A DNA stretch of 64,000 bases from Heliobacterium mobile (GCF_009720735.1 NZ_WNKU01000018.1:1-64000), one strand, 5' to 3'. Positions 26,086-34,500 are shown, numbered from the stretch's first letter. Notes: generated by a model not told the origin, from the letters alone. A program made the numbers and translations.

Positions 26086-27246
26086 TTGACAAATCAATCA
26101 GGTAAGAATCGGGTGCTAGTTGGCGACTGTCTAGATGTGCTCAAATCCCTGCCCGACAATTCTATCGATTCCTGCGTAACAGACCCACCTTACGGTCTTT
26201 CCAAAGAGCCAAACATCCGAGAAGTCCTCTCAAAGTGGATGGCTGGCGAGGATTACACCCACCAGGCCAAAGGATTCATGGGTAAGTCCTGGGACTCATT
26301 CGTCCCGGGACCCGCCATCTGGCGAGAGGTTTATCGCGTCTTGAAACCTGGCGGCCACATCCTTTGCTTCTCTGGCACACGAACCCAAGACCTCATGACC
26401 GTCGCCCTTCGGATGGCCGGTTTTGAAATCAGAGATGTCATCGAATGGCTGTACACCAGCGGATTCCCCAAAAGCATGGACGTCAGCAAAGCCTTCGATA
26501 AACGAGCGGGGGTTGAACGGCATATCATCGGAGAACGAGAAGTACCAGATAAGCGTAATGGTCATGGTAGGGCGTATGGTTCATCGCTGTTCGCCGGGGA
26601 ACAGACAGGGAAAATCGTTCATTACATTACCGAACCAGCGACCGACCTAGCCAAGCAATGGGATGGATGGGGTACATCGATCAAACCCGCACATGAGCCG
26701 ATAATAATGGCGAGGAAGCCCATGGAGGGAAATACTTGCGAGAATGTTGAGCTATACGGTACTGGCGCTGTTAACATCCGAGACTGCCGAGTACCATCAG
26801 ATCAATCCGAAGAAGGCCGATTTCCAGCCAACTGCGTGACCACCAATGATGATGAGTGGTACAGCCAATTCTTCAATATCTCGCCCAAAGAAATCTCCAA
26901 GAAGTCTAGTAAGAAAGATCGCAACAGCGACTGGCAAGGTAACGTCATTGACCTCCAAGAACGGCGCACATATCCCGGCACAGGCCGTGGCGTCATTAAC
27001 AGCAAGTACACCATGGACGGCCGTGAGCGTAAGCCGGTAAAAAGCCGTAACCATCACCCGACCGTAAAACCAGTCGACCTCATGGCATGGCTGATAAAAC
27101 TCATTACTCCACCCGGCGGTATCGTTCTTGACCCGTTCGGAGGTAGTGGTAGCACTGCGGTCGCAGCCCGGAAAAATGGATTTGACTTCATCTTAATTGA
27201 ACGCGAAGGAGACTACGCAGAAGTGGCAAGAGCGAGGGCGTGCTGA
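26086..27246 (+). CDS. Site-specific DNA methyltransferase (beta class)
   Basis: The N-terminal catalytic motif DPPYGLS (about residue 38) precedes the SAM-binding motif LDPFGGSGST (about 349). This order defines beta-class N6-adenine or N4-cytosine enzymes. HHPTVKPVDLMAWL is also present. A large central insert (about 130-310) probably holds the target recognition region. UUG start with AGGGGG 7 bases upstream. No restriction endonuclease gene is adjacent, so it is an orphan phage methylase, likely for protection from host restriction or for regulation. Confidence 0.9.
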   Translation: MTNQSGKNRVLVGDCLDVLKSLPDNSIDSCVTDPPYGLSKEPNIREVLSKWMAGEDYTHQAKGFMGKSWDSFVPGPAIWREVYRVLKPGGHILCFSGTRTQDLMTVALRMAGFEIRDVIEWLYTSGFPKSMDVSKAFDKRAGVERHIIGEREVPDKRNGHGRAYGSSLFAGEQTGKIVHYITEPATDLAKQWDGWGTSIKPAHEPIIMARKPMEGNTCENVELYGTGAVNIRDCRVPSDQSEEGRFPANCVTTNDDEWYSQFFNISPKEISKKSSKKDRNSDWQGNVIDLQERRTYPGTGRGVINSKYTMDGRERKPVKSRNHHPTVKPVDLMAWLIKLITPPGGIVLDPFGGSGSTAVAARKNGFDFILIEREGDYAEVARARAC

Positions 27247-27461
27247 TGGCAAAAGTGATTGATTACCGTAAGGCTCTTACGTTGGCAGAAGGGGAGGCCC
27301 GGTTGTTCATCACCTTCGTGAACGGCATGGCCAGATTACGAAAGTCTCACAGTTTTTCAGAACTAGATATCGAGTATTATCAACGTTTGACAAAAAGACT
27401 TAACCTTCTCAAGCAATGGGAAGCTGTTGAACAACAACATTCTGAAAGGAAGATTGCATAA
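27246..27461 (+). CDS. Small hypothetical phage protein
   Basis: The 71-residue helical protein begins MAKVIDYRKAL. The same opening, KVIDF, recurs in the sigma-like gene at 27998. It starts in ATGA overlap with the methyltransferase and ends one base into the dNMP kinase start (TAATG). No motif recognised. Confidence 0.6.
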   Translation: MAKVIDYRKALTLAEGEARLFITFVNGMARLRKSHSFSELDIEYYQRLTKRLNLLKQWEAVEQQHSERKIA

Positions 27462-27997
27462 TGAAAATCGCTCTGACAGGGAAAATGCGTTCCGGTAAAG
27501 ATGCCGCTGCCGATTATTTGGCTGATCATTACGGGTTTAGGAAGTTCGCCTTCGGTGATGCCATTCGCAACCTCTGTAAAGATCTGTTCCCCAACGCTGA
27601 TGAAGACGGCAAGCCCCGTGCGCTTTATCAAAATGTCGGTCAAGCCTTACGTGATGTAGACCCCGATGTATGGGTGAACTATGTACTACGGCAAATCGAA
27701 AGAGAAACTGGCCCAGATGATGATATCGTAATCACCGACCTCCGCCAATGGAACGAATATTTCTCATTACTTGAAGCTGGTTTTGATGTAGTAAAAATCA
27801 ATTCCTCAGCAACCACACGGATACAGCGTATGAAGCGACTGGGTGAACAGATTCAACTGGCTCAATTTAACCATGAGACGGAAAAGTTCGTTGAGCAGAT
27901 TGATGCCGATTTCGAGATTACAAACGAGGGAACATTGAAAGAATTGTACTGCTTAATCGACAACGCTTTACTTCATATCAAAGAGGAGGCGGCTTAA
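27461..27997 (+). CDS. Deoxynucleoside monophosphate kinase
   Basis: The product phosphorylates dNMPs to dNDPs. The P-loop is GKMRSGKDAAAD (about 7-18), followed by KFAFGDAIR, a conserved QALRDVDPDVWV region, and DIVITDLRQWNE as the Walker B-like strand. The pattern matches the T4 gp1/adenylate-kinase-like dNMP kinases of phages. With NrdD/NrdG and the ThyX-like protein it completes a dNTP supply module. Confidence 0.85.
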   Translation: MKIALTGKMRSGKDAAADYLADHYGFRKFAFGDAIRNLCKDLFPNADEDGKPRALYQNVGQALRDVDPDVWVNYVLRQIERETGPDDDIVITDLRQWNEYFSLLEAGFDVVKINSSATTRIQRMKRLGEQIQLAQFNHETEKFVEQIDADFEITNEGTLKELYCLIDNALLHIKEEAA

Positions 27998-28351
27998 CTG
28001 GGGAAAGTCATTGATTTCTCCGCAAAGGAACGGCGATTGGATGATGCCTATCCATTAGATAGCGAACGAGGAATCTACGCTTTGCTCACTCAACTTCACC
28101 ATGTCCGGGAATCCCGCTTTCTTAGAGGTGATTATGATGCTAGTTTGTTATTGATGGACTTAGCACAATCCGTCGCAGAAGCAAATCTTACCCATCGCCA
28201 GAAGCAAGCGTTGAGACTGGTCTTCATACACGACTTCATTCAAAAGGACGCTGCCCATTGGATGAACATCTCACAACAGGCCGTCAGTGAGCATGTTCGC
28301 TCGGCCATTCAGCGGATCGCTCAGGTCAATGAAGAGAAAGAGGTGGCATGA
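27998..28351 (+). CDS. Sigma region 4-like regulator, probable CUG start
   Basis: The C-terminal half is a sigma-70 region 4 HTH: LTHRQKQALRLVFIHDF, then DAAHWMNISQQAVSEHVRSAI. Such small proteins (ArpU or late activator type) switch on phage late genes. The nearest canonical start (UUG 28037) has no SD. The CUG at 27998 lies exactly 8 nt after GGAGG and restores an N-terminus GKVIDFSAKERR that resembles the MAKVIDY opening of 27246-27461. CUG is therefore preferred. The late genes it might control would be to the left of the window. Confidence 0.7.
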   Translation: MGKVIDFSAKERRLDDAYPLDSERGIYALLTQLHHVRESRFLRGDYDASLLLMDLAQSVAEANLTHRQKQALRLVFIHDFIQKDAAHWMNISQQAVSEHVRSAIQRIAQVNEEKEVA

Positions 28352-28719
28352 TGGTGTTCTCTACAGAGTCGAATTATAAAGCATCATTCGCTAAAGCAGT
28401 AGACCTCTTAACTACCCAACACATGCCGGTTCAATGGCGGGTTAAGGCTGTTGATGATCTGATTGAGGCGTATGTAAAACAGGTGGGGGAGGTGCCCAAC
28501 GAGCGTCAACTAGAACGGCTAACAAACTACATCCTTCGAGATTCCAAAAACCAGCCGGATAAAGTGAGTAAAACCGAGTATCCAGAACTCAATGAAACTC
28601 AATGGAAGGTTCGCTCGAATAGAGAGATACCGTTGGAGCAAGTCGGCAATTTTTCCGTTGAAACAAAGCGGGTTGGGGTTAGGTTTAAGCATCGCGATAA
28701 GTGTAGAAGAACCGCATGA
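28351..28719 (+). CDS. Hypothetical phage protein
   Basis: This is a 122-residue helical protein (YKASFAKAVDLLTTQHMPVQWRVKAVDDLIEAYVKQVG) with a basic C-terminus. ATG 28351 overlaps the stop of the sigma-like gene. The tail after residue 105 is low in structure. A second frame (+1) stays open from about 28592 to 28795 with a more protein-like end (LLNQGTDILTIFEGAPQ), so a recent frameshift near the end is possible. Function unknown. Confidence 0.6.
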   Translation: MVFSTESNYKASFAKAVDLLTTQHMPVQWRVKAVDDLIEAYVKQVGEVPNERQLERLTNYILRDSKNQPDKVSKTEYPELNETQWKVRSNREIPLEQVGNFSVETKRVGVRFKHRDKCRRTA

Positions 28720-28791
28720 TTACACTCTGTTAAATCAGGGAACGGATATCTTAACGATATTCGAGGGGGCTCCTCAGAAACAGGTGGATCA

Positions 28792-29145
28792 ATGAGTCTA
28801 AAAGCATGGTTGCTGCTGTTATTGAACATCTCCCTAATTTTAGCAGGACAGACCCTTATCCGATTGGAGCTAGACCGAATGGGCGGTTTTGAGTTTTCAA
28901 ACTTACTCAAAGCCGCCACGTCTCCCGGTATTCTTGGTGGTGTGGTGTTACTTACTCTCGCTTTGCCGGTGTGGTTCAAGTTGCTAACAATGGTCCCATT
29001 CAGCACAGCATTCCCGGCACAAGGGCTCATTCATTTCCTTGGAATTATCGTTGGGTGGCTGGTGTTTTCGGAGTATGTGCCAACGGTCAGATGGATAGGG
29101 GGACTGTTTCTAATGGTTGGGGCTTATCTCGTTTCACTTCAATGA
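28792..29145 (+). CDS. Small four-helix DMT/SMR-like membrane protein
   Basis: The 117-residue product has four membrane helices (about 4-24, 45-65, 70-88, 95-115). An early Gln/Thr pair occurs in LILAGQTLIRLEL. This is the size and pattern of half-EamA (ArnE/SMR-like) transporters. SD AGGTGG lies 6 bases upstream. A DMT-type transporter in a phage operon is unusual. It may be a moron gene that changes envelope traits of the lysogen. Substrate cannot be inferred. Confidence 0.65.
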   Translation: MSLKAWLLLLLNISLILAGQTLIRLELDRMGGFEFSNLLKAATSPGILGGVVLLTLALPVWFKLLTMVPFSTAFPAQGLIHFLGIIVGWLVFSEYVPTVRWIGGLFLMVGAYLVSLQ

Positions 29146-29258
29146 CAGGAAGGGTAGGGGATCGGTTAACGGCGGTCCTCTCCAAACTTAACTTTACTAT
29201 TGAATTAGTCCTAGATAAGCTGTACCTGCCTCGCAACAACAGCAGGGAGGATTACAGA

Positions 29259-29420
29259 ATGACAGAGTTTTATCAGACCGGCCTGGGCAGGAAGTTTTAC
29301 GAACGGGATATTCCGAAAATTGCCGAATCCCTGTCCACCATCGCCGAGCAACTGACCCGGTTGAACCAGAACATCGAGAAGCTCAATGAGAACATGAGTA
29401 AACCAGAAAAAGCTGAGTAA
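29259..29420 (+). CDS. Small coiled-coil phage protein
   Basis: The 53-residue product ends in a heptad-rich helix (LSTIAEQLTRLNQNIEKLNENM). ATG 29259 follows GGGAGG at a spacing of 8 and is preferred over far-upstream starts. It is the last gene before a strong terminator. Function unknown. Confidence 0.6.
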   Translation: MTEFYQTGLGRKFYERDIPKIAESLSTIAEQLTRLNQNIEKLNENMSKPEKAE

Positions 29421-29425
29421 CGCCA

Positions 29426-29458
29426 ACAACAGTCCCCCGGCAACGGGGGCTGTTTCGC
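29426..29458 (+). terminator. Strong terminator at the end of the phage DNA-synthesis operon
   Basis: The stem ACAGCCCCCG / CGGGGGCTGT (seen as AACAGTCCCCC...GGGGGCTGTT) is followed by TTTCGCTCTTT. It closes the transcription unit that starts near 18 kb. Confidence 0.8.
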
Positions 29459-29728
29459 TCTTTGATAACTAAAAAAGCCCACGCCAAATAGGCGACGGTC
29501 GTGAGATTAGAGAACCCTCGCTTGATATGTGGTTGGACGTAGACTCTGGTATAGCTGGGTGGACTTCGCTGTTGATCGTATGAGCTAACTGGCCTTCTAT
29601 ATTGTCGATTAAGTCTTCTTAACAGCCAAGTTCACATGATGTTCACAGACCTTTCAGATCTCTTTCAGTTAGTCTCTGTAATCTATAAACACAGAGAAAA
29701 ACTAAATATCATCTGGGAGGTTATCAAA
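29459..29728. other. Intergenic stretch without a gene
   Basis: About 270 bases between the phage operon terminator and the DUF4405-type gene. A short inverted segment AAAAAGCCCACGCC...GGCG occurs near 29475. No coding pattern was seen on either strand. A promoter for the next gene is expected in the AT-rich final 60 bases. Confidence 0.4.
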
Positions 29729-30052
29729 ATGAGTTCCGTAACCAATCAAATCCCCGTAAATCTGAATAGTAACAGTAAGGCAGCTAGCCGGTCCTCGGTC
29801 GGCAAAATAAAAGGCATCGTTTCAGTTTCGTTAGCATTTCTTGGATTGATTGTCACTGTGACCGGGCTGGGCCTCATGGTCGCTCCTCATGGCCCCGCAG
29901 CTTCTCAAGGTTGGACGTTCCTTGGAATGAACGTACCTGTTATGAAAGATCTGCACATCTGGCTAGGATTCGGGATGGTTGCGTTTATTATCGGACATCT
30001 CACCCTCAATCTGAAAACTTTATTCGCTGAGCTTAAACTCTTTTTCCGGTAA
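29729..30052 (+). CDS. DUF4405-like membrane cytochrome-type protein
   Basis: The 107-residue protein has two clear membrane helices (about 30-52 and 78-100). Conserved His sit in KDLHIWLGF and IIGHLTLN, which in DUF4405/cytochrome b561-like proteins bind haem. SD GGGAGG is 9 bases from ATG 29729. This is a bacterial rather than phage type gene, so it marks the start of the accessory segment. Redox function is inferred from the family. Confidence 0.7.
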   Translation: MSSVTNQIPVNLNSNSKAASRSSVGKIKGIVSVSLAFLGLIVTVTGLGLMVAPHGPAASQGWTFLGMNVPVMKDLHIWLGFGMVAFIIGHLTLNLKTLFAELKLFFR

Positions 30053-30064
30053 ACCTTTGATACC

Positions 30065-30102
30065 CAGCCCCGTCAGTTTCGTTTCTGGCGGGGTTCTCTA
30101 TT
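30065..30102 (+). terminator. Terminator after the DUF4405-like gene
   Basis: The hairpin CCCCGTCAG ... CTGGCGGGG with a loop of about 8 bases is followed by TTCTCTATTT. It may serve both strands, because a decayed minus-strand gene ends here. Confidence 0.75.
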
Positions 30103-30275
30103 TATGTAGATAGCCAGCTAATATCTGATCGAACGCCTCCTTATAATCCGGTCCATCATGCACTAGACCAAGATGAATTTATATGAAGCCAATGCTTGTC
30201 GTTGATTTCAACGGTAAAAATCTTATGCGAAATTAAATTTTTAATTTTTTGTTGGGGCCGGTTATTCCTCGATAT
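30098..30275 (-). pseudogene. Decayed small gene with one frameshift
   Basis: On the minus strand a good SD (AAGGAGG, about 30285-30280) is followed by a coding-like sequence. It reads ...KIKNLISHKIFTVEINDKHWLHI and then, one frame over, LGLVHDGPDYKEAFDQILAG to a stop at 30098. The two parts join through a single-base shift near 30170. No canonical start is in frame after the SD (AUA at 30275). The family was not recognised. It could be a true pseudogene or a sequencing error. Confidence 0.4.
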
Positions 30276-30299
30276 TCATTCCTCCTTGATGGGCGGTCG

Positions 30300-30342
30300 C
30301 CGCAGTGACATCATCGCTCTAGTGGGGAAGGAAGTCAATGGG
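30300..30342. repeat. Short dispersed repeat, copy 1
   Basis: The core CCGCAGTGACATCATCGCTC and the following AGGAAGTCAA are shared with 47894-47936. Both copies lie upstream of single accessory genes. The sequence could encode part of a lost protein (RSDIIALVG). The two copies may mark points of recombination. Confidence 0.5.
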
Positions 30343-30651
30343 TGAATATGAAAGAGAAGATTGAGTAAAGGGAAAAATGCGTCAAAGTATTTTCAGACCT
30401 TGGTAGGCAGGAGATTGAATCTTGTTGTAAATCCGTCCAATATTGTTGACAATGAAACAGGTTAAATCCCTTAAATTTAACTTTAGCTTGCGTATACCCA
30501 TTTAAACTAATAGAATAAAATGGTTCTAATAAATGTTTAACAGAACGGGGAGTTGATATCGGAGTTCAACAAATAGATGTTATGAAAGGAGGAATAAAAA
30601 CCTAAATCAATGTGAGTTACTTATGTTTAATAAATAAAGGAGATATAAAAA

Positions 30652-31404
30652 ATGAATTTAAGTAAAAAAACAATTGTGTTATTAATGTGTTTGGTCTTTC
30701 TGTTTTCCGTTAATACTTCAGCATTTGCATGCCCAACCCACGAATTTAAGGTATTAAAAGATGACGGGAACATTAGGCAAATTAGTACGGTGTGCAATAA
30801 TGTCGAAATCTATGCTGAGCTAAATACTGTTGCTTATCAAGTTTCATTAAGCACTGTAGATAGCATGAAAATAGAGAAAAAATACAAGGTAAATATAGAG
30901 ACCTTTCTTGATGGTGTTTTATCAGGGTCTTTAATCGATCTTGAAACTAATGAAGTACATGTTATTGGACAATCAGATATAGTTTTACCTATTAGTGATG
31001 AGGCTATTAAAGCCGTGCTTACTTACCTTTTTATAGATGAACAATACAATCGACAGATTATTGTGTCTGATGGCATAATGTACCTAGATACTCCATGGGT
31101 GATGGCTGTACTAAATCGATATGATTCTAAGTTTTATTACTGTGCCATAGTTCATAATGGACATACTTATATTGGTCCGGGTCTTACCACCAACGAAGCA
31201 TTAGAACGTGTTAAACTGGGAAAAGACGTATTCGGACAAACGCAAAGTTATGCTATGGTTATAGCGAATTTAGCTGGTGGTGGATATACAAATCCTGAAA
31301 TTCATGGAAATATTCCGTTTTATTTCTATCACTACCACCCCAAAAGTGGAACTAATATAATGCCAGCACAGTGTTTTTATGCAGCTAATACACCGATTAG
31401 ATAA
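30652..31404 (+). CDS. Secreted protein, possible toxin-like
   Basis: The 250-residue product has a signal peptide (MNLSKKTIVLLMCLVFLFSV, cleavage after ...SAFA near residue 26). Then comes a 150-residue domain without recognised motifs, with DGVLSGSLIDLET and an ordered IVLPISDEAIKAVLTYLFI segment. The C-terminal 40 residues are His/Tyr-rich (FYFYHYHPKSG) and end with a Cys/Tyr segment. That resembles the HYHP...HSFYG ends of some Bacillus secreted or polymorphic toxins such as SAR2788-like proteins. No immunity gene was identified next to it. The toxin role is speculative. Confidence 0.7.
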   Translation: MNLSKKTIVLLMCLVFLFSVNTSAFACPTHEFKVLKDDGNIRQISTVCNNVEIYAELNTVAYQVSLSTVDSMKIEKKYKVNIETFLDGVLSGSLIDLETNEVHVIGQSDIVLPISDEAIKAVLTYLFIDEQYNRQIIVSDGIMYLDTPWVMAVLNRYDSKFYYCAIVHNGHTYIGPGLTTNEALERVKLGKDVFGQTQSYAMVIANLAGGGYTNPEIHGNIPFYFYHYHPKSGTNIMPAQCFYAANTPIR

Positions 31405-31455
31405 GATTAAACCTTAAATAAATGAGATTTTGGAAAGAGCTAATTGCAAATGTTG

Positions 31456-31495
31456 AAGCGTCCGGCCCGACCACTGCCGAACGCTTTTTCTTTTG
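31456..31495 (+). terminator. Terminator after the secreted-protein gene
   Basis: The stem AGCGT / ACGCT encloses a CG-rich loop and is followed by TTTTTCTTTTG. Confidence 0.7.
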
Positions 31496-31576
31496 TTTTT
31501 ATGTAAAAAGAAGGAAATCAGTCTCGCCACATCGAATAATCACTCACCAAATGTTGGAAGAGAGTGGTTCCTGACG

Positions 31577-31783
31577 ATGAAAAGCGAAGCAGATAAACTT
31601 CTGAAATTAATCCACAAAAAACGCCACGAAGCGTCCCGACTCCTACTGACCCGTAGGATTAATCAAGCAATCCTGGTATCCCGTGAAGTCGACCGGCTAC
31701 GGGAAGAGTATTGCCGGTTAAAGTTTGAAGAGCAGTTAAACCGAAGACCATACATCCACCAATACACCAGGAATATGCTTTAG
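31577..31783 (+). CDS. Spo0E-like aspartyl-phosphatase family protein
   Basis: The 68-residue product consists of two helices. The pattern is LLKLIHKKRHEASRLLL, then ILVSREVDRLREEYCRL, matching the Spo0E family signature (S-x2-L/V-D and the following L-x3-Y). Spo0E proteins dephosphorylate Spo0A~P and delay sporulation. ATG 31577 is used although its SD is weak. In an element, such a gene could tune host sporulation. It points to a spore-forming host. Confidence 0.65.
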   Translation: MKSEADKLLKLIHKKRHEASRLLLTRRINQAILVSREVDRLREEYCRLKFEEQLNRRPYIHQYTRNML

Positions 31784-31889
31784 AAAAGGGAAAGCGTGGC
31801 CCCATATCGAAAGGCTCACGCTTCAATCTGTTCACCATCGGGCAAAATAGAGTACGGATAAGTCAATACGTCCGGAAGGGGGAGAAGAG

Positions 31890-32269
31890 ATGCCCTCAGT
31901 TGACACCGAATCGAACGTCTATTTTTCACCGACGTAAAACAAAAGAAAACCACAGCCTCCGGCATCCGTGGTCGTGCCTCCCGACTGGGCCGTGTCGGCA
32001 GCATGGTCATGCCATCCGACCGGATGTCGGGGAAGGCCAAGCGTAACTGCCGTCGGCCAGGGCCGTTGATCACATACTCACCGTTAGATGACTTGGTTTC
32101 ATTTGACGTATTCGACCGGATGAAGTACGAACAGCATGTCCAACTGCTCCCGAAGTGGCGGAAGAAGTATGGCGATGACTATATCTGTGGGGAGTGGGGG
32201 CTGACGAGGTATGGGTGGGAGATTATCTGGGAAGCCTTAAATTTGAAGATTAATTTCGCGAACAGATAA
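31890..32269 (+). pseudogene. Phage-type small protein gene broken by a T-run frameshift
   Basis: ATG 31890 after AAGGGGGAGAAGAG opens MPSVDTESNVYF and then stops at 31935. One frame over, coding continues from TDVKQKKTTASGIRGRAS through MPSDRMSGKAKRNC to the stop at 32269. The shift point is a run of five T at 31922-31926; six T would make one frame of about 126 residues. Similar proteins in Bacillales phages begin in the same way and carry the TASG...MPSD...GKxK elements (from memory of the family; function unknown). It is a pseudogene, a sequencing error, or a slippage-regulated gene. Confidence 0.65.
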
Positions 32270-32291
32270 TTTCTAAGTTGGGAACGTCATT

Positions 32292-32906
32292 ATGAGAAGT
32301 CTTTTCCTCATAAATATCCAAAATAATGTCGAAACGGTAATTTCGCTTATATCCATCGTAATAGCCACAGTAGGAAGTTATCTTATCGCTCGTTATAATT
32401 TGAAAAAATACGGGCTTTTGTTCTTAATCAGTTCAGTAGTGGGCACATTAGTTTGTTATTTTTTTGTAACCGTTGGGTTTTATTCTTTTCCATTTCGGTT
32501 GTTTCCATCATTATTTAAGTTCCCCTTCTTCGCTATTCTTACAGTATTTTCTTTTTATGTTTTGATCGGGGTTCGTTTCAGCCCGACTAAATGGGCTTAC
32601 AAGATTCCATTCTATTGGACGATAATTAATATTGGCATTTTTATAGAGTCTATTTTGGAGACCAAAACAAATCTAATTAAATATCAGTGGGCTTGGGACT
32701 TCTGGGATTCTTACACTGCTTGGTGGCTATTCTTTCTCTTGTTTGAAGTGATTGGTGGAAAGATAGTCCCACCGGAATCTCGTCTACCTATTCCAGATGA
32801 AGCTTTTCGGTATGGTAAATGGGCGTGGTTTGTTTTTCACGCTGTGATGTTGTCGGCGGCCATCGGGGTCGGAATTAATCTTGGTTCGATGTTACCTAAA
32901 CAGTAA
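32292..32906 (+). CDS. CBO0543-family membrane protein
   Basis: The 204-residue protein has about five membrane helices. WAYKIPFYWTIINIGIFIE, the YQWAWDFWDSYTAWWLFFLLFE segment and the REEAFRYG-like PIPDEAFRYGKW end are typical of CBO0543 proteins of Firmicutes (function unknown). AT-rich compared with the phage genes. A second, different member of the same family lies at 55971-56606. Confidence 0.75.
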   Translation: MRSLFLINIQNNVETVISLISIVIATVGSYLIARYNLKKYGLLFLISSVVGTLVCYFFVTVGFYSFPFRLFPSLFKFPFFAILTVFSFYVLIGVRFSPTKWAYKIPFYWTIINIGIFIESILETKTNLIKYQWAWDFWDSYTAWWLFFLLFEVIGGKIVPPESRLPIPDEAFRYGKWAWFVFHAVMLSAAIGVGINLGSMLPKQ

Positions 32907-32931
32907 TTGGGCTTAAACGAAAGAGTCCTGT

Positions 32932-33171
32932 TCACCAGTGCCGAACGTTTGTTTCTATTTTGCTGATTTTTTCAACTTGAATATCTTGTGATATTGATAG
33001 AACATCCAAAACAGTGGCCAATCCGAAAAGTACGACCATCCAAGGTGCAACCATCCCGTATAAAAGATATGTCCGGTTATAAAGTGAACGTACTCTATTA
33101 ATGCTGCGATACCATTCCAAAAAAACGATTACCCAAACATTCTCCAAAAAGTTTGAGAACGTGGTAGCCAC
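32932..33171 (-). CDS. Possible small membrane protein (low support)
   Basis: A minus-strand frame of 79 residues with GTG start and one strong hydrophobic helix (YGMVAPWMVVLFGLATVL). EWYRSINRVRS resembles CBO0543-like N-terminal helices, so it may be a fragment of such a gene. No convincing SD. It fills an otherwise empty 370-base gap (32907-33279) between two genes. Confidence 0.25.
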   Translation of the reverse strand: MATTFSNFLENVWVIVFLEWYRSINRVRSLYNRTYLLYGMVAPWMVVLFGLATVLDVLSISQDIQVEKISKIETNVRHW

Positions 33172-33279
33172 TGAATGAAAGATAGATTACGACAGGATAG
33201 ACACTCGTGTCATCCGTTAGGTCGGCGTTAAGGACAGTTTCTTTCGTAAGTATTAAATGAAAAGAAAGGATGAGAAAAA

Positions 33280-34128
33280 ATGGTTAAATCGTTTTTAATG
33301 TTAGGACAGTCAAATATGGCTGGACGGGGCTTTATTCATGAAGTACCCCCGATTTACAATGAAAGAATACAAATGTTGCGGAATGGTAGATGGCAAATGA
33401 TGACTGAGCCCATCAATTATGACCGTCCTGTTTCGGGAATAAGTCTGGCTGGTTCATTCGCAGATGCATGGTGTCGTCAAAATGCAAAAGATATTATTGG
33501 CTTAATTCCTTGTGCTGAAGGTGGAAGTACACTAGATGAGTGGGCTGTAGACGAAGTGCTTTTTAGACATGCGATAGCTGAAGCTAAATTTGCAATGCAA
33601 AGTAGTGAGTTAAAAGGAATTCTATGGCATCAAGGAGAAAGTGATAGTGTTAATGGTAACTACAAAGTATATTATAAAAAGTTACTTTTAATTATTGAGG
33701 CTCTCAGAAAGGAGTTGGATGCTCCAGATATTCCTATTATTATTGGTGGTTTAGGAGATTTTTTAGGCAAAGAAGGATTTGGAAAAAACTGTATCGAATA
33801 TAATCTCATCAATCAGGAGTTGGAAAAATTTTCTTTTGAACAAGATAATTGTTACTTTGTCACTGCCTCAGGTTTAACTTCTAATCCTGATGGTATTCAT
33901 ATTGATGCAATTTCTCAAAGAAAATTTGGTTTACGATATTTTGAAGCCTTTGCTAATAGGCAACATGTATTGAAGCCATTAATTAATGAAAATGAGCTGC
34001 TAATTCTAAATCATGCCAGAACATATACTAAAACAGAAAAGATATATATTAAAAGTATGGATTTCGTATTGGGAAAAATATCATATGAAGAATTAGTATC
34101 CCAATTTATGCAAATCAATAATGATTAG
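33280..34128 (+). CDS. SASA-family carbohydrate esterase (SGNH fold)
   Basis: The 282-residue product is a cytosolic sialate/acetyl-xylan esterase-type hydrolase. LMLGQSNMAGRG (residues 6-17) gives the nucleophile Ser block. GILWHQGESDS (about 115) is the second block, and NPDGIHIDAIS (about 204) supplies the Asp/His pair. These are the hallmarks of the SASA (DUF303) family. No signal peptide was seen. SD GAAAGGATGAG is 6-8 bases upstream. AT-rich with native-like codon drift, so it was probably acquired. The acyl substrate is unknown. Confidence 0.8.
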   Translation: MVKSFLMLGQSNMAGRGFIHEVPPIYNERIQMLRNGRWQMMTEPINYDRPVSGISLAGSFADAWCRQNAKDIIGLIPCAEGGSTLDEWAVDEVLFRHAIAEAKFAMQSSELKGILWHQGESDSVNGNYKVYYKKLLLIIEALRKELDAPDIPIIIGGLGDFLGKEGFGKNCIEYNLINQELEKFSFEQDNCYFVTASGLTSNPDGIHIDAISQRKFGLRYFEAFANRQHVLKPLINENELLILNHARTYTKTEKIYIKSMDFVLGKISYEELVSQFMQINND

Positions 34129-34262
34129 CCTGGTGATTACGAAGTAACTATCAATATAATTTTGATGAATATTTTTTGATACATTACTGATTTTAGACTA
34201 CATCCTTGAAACTATAATCAGTAGGGTAGTCTGCTCGATTTAGTGGTTAATTATTTCGGTTC

Positions 34263-34345
34263 CCCAACATTCCCTTCAACGCCAATATCTGCTATAACTG
34301 CCCAACCTGCAATCCCACCGCCATCACGTCGCCAAACAGCGGTCT
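34263..34345. repeat. att-linked repeat unit R, copy 1
   Basis: The block CAACGCCAATATCTGCTATA and neighbouring bases occur three times: here, at 35186-35250 and at 50429-50520. The other two copies directly follow tRNA-Pro fragments, so this copy may mark an older, eroded attachment site. The surrounding gap 34129-34500 holds no convincing gene. Confidence 0.6.
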
Positions 34346-34500
34346 CACTGCATAACAGCAGGACAGGGGAGTAGCTTTGTTTCCTTAACGTGTTTAAAAT
34401 TGTAAATTTGGATGGGCTTTGAACGACTGGTTTCGACAAGTTTTTACATTACTAGTATGGTAAAATATTCTCTGACAATTTTGACATAAAGGTGAGGTAG

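Noticed and set aside
31816-32073. Minus-strand frame over the frameshifted gene
   Set aside because: It is antisense to a sequence with clear coding pattern on the plus strand.
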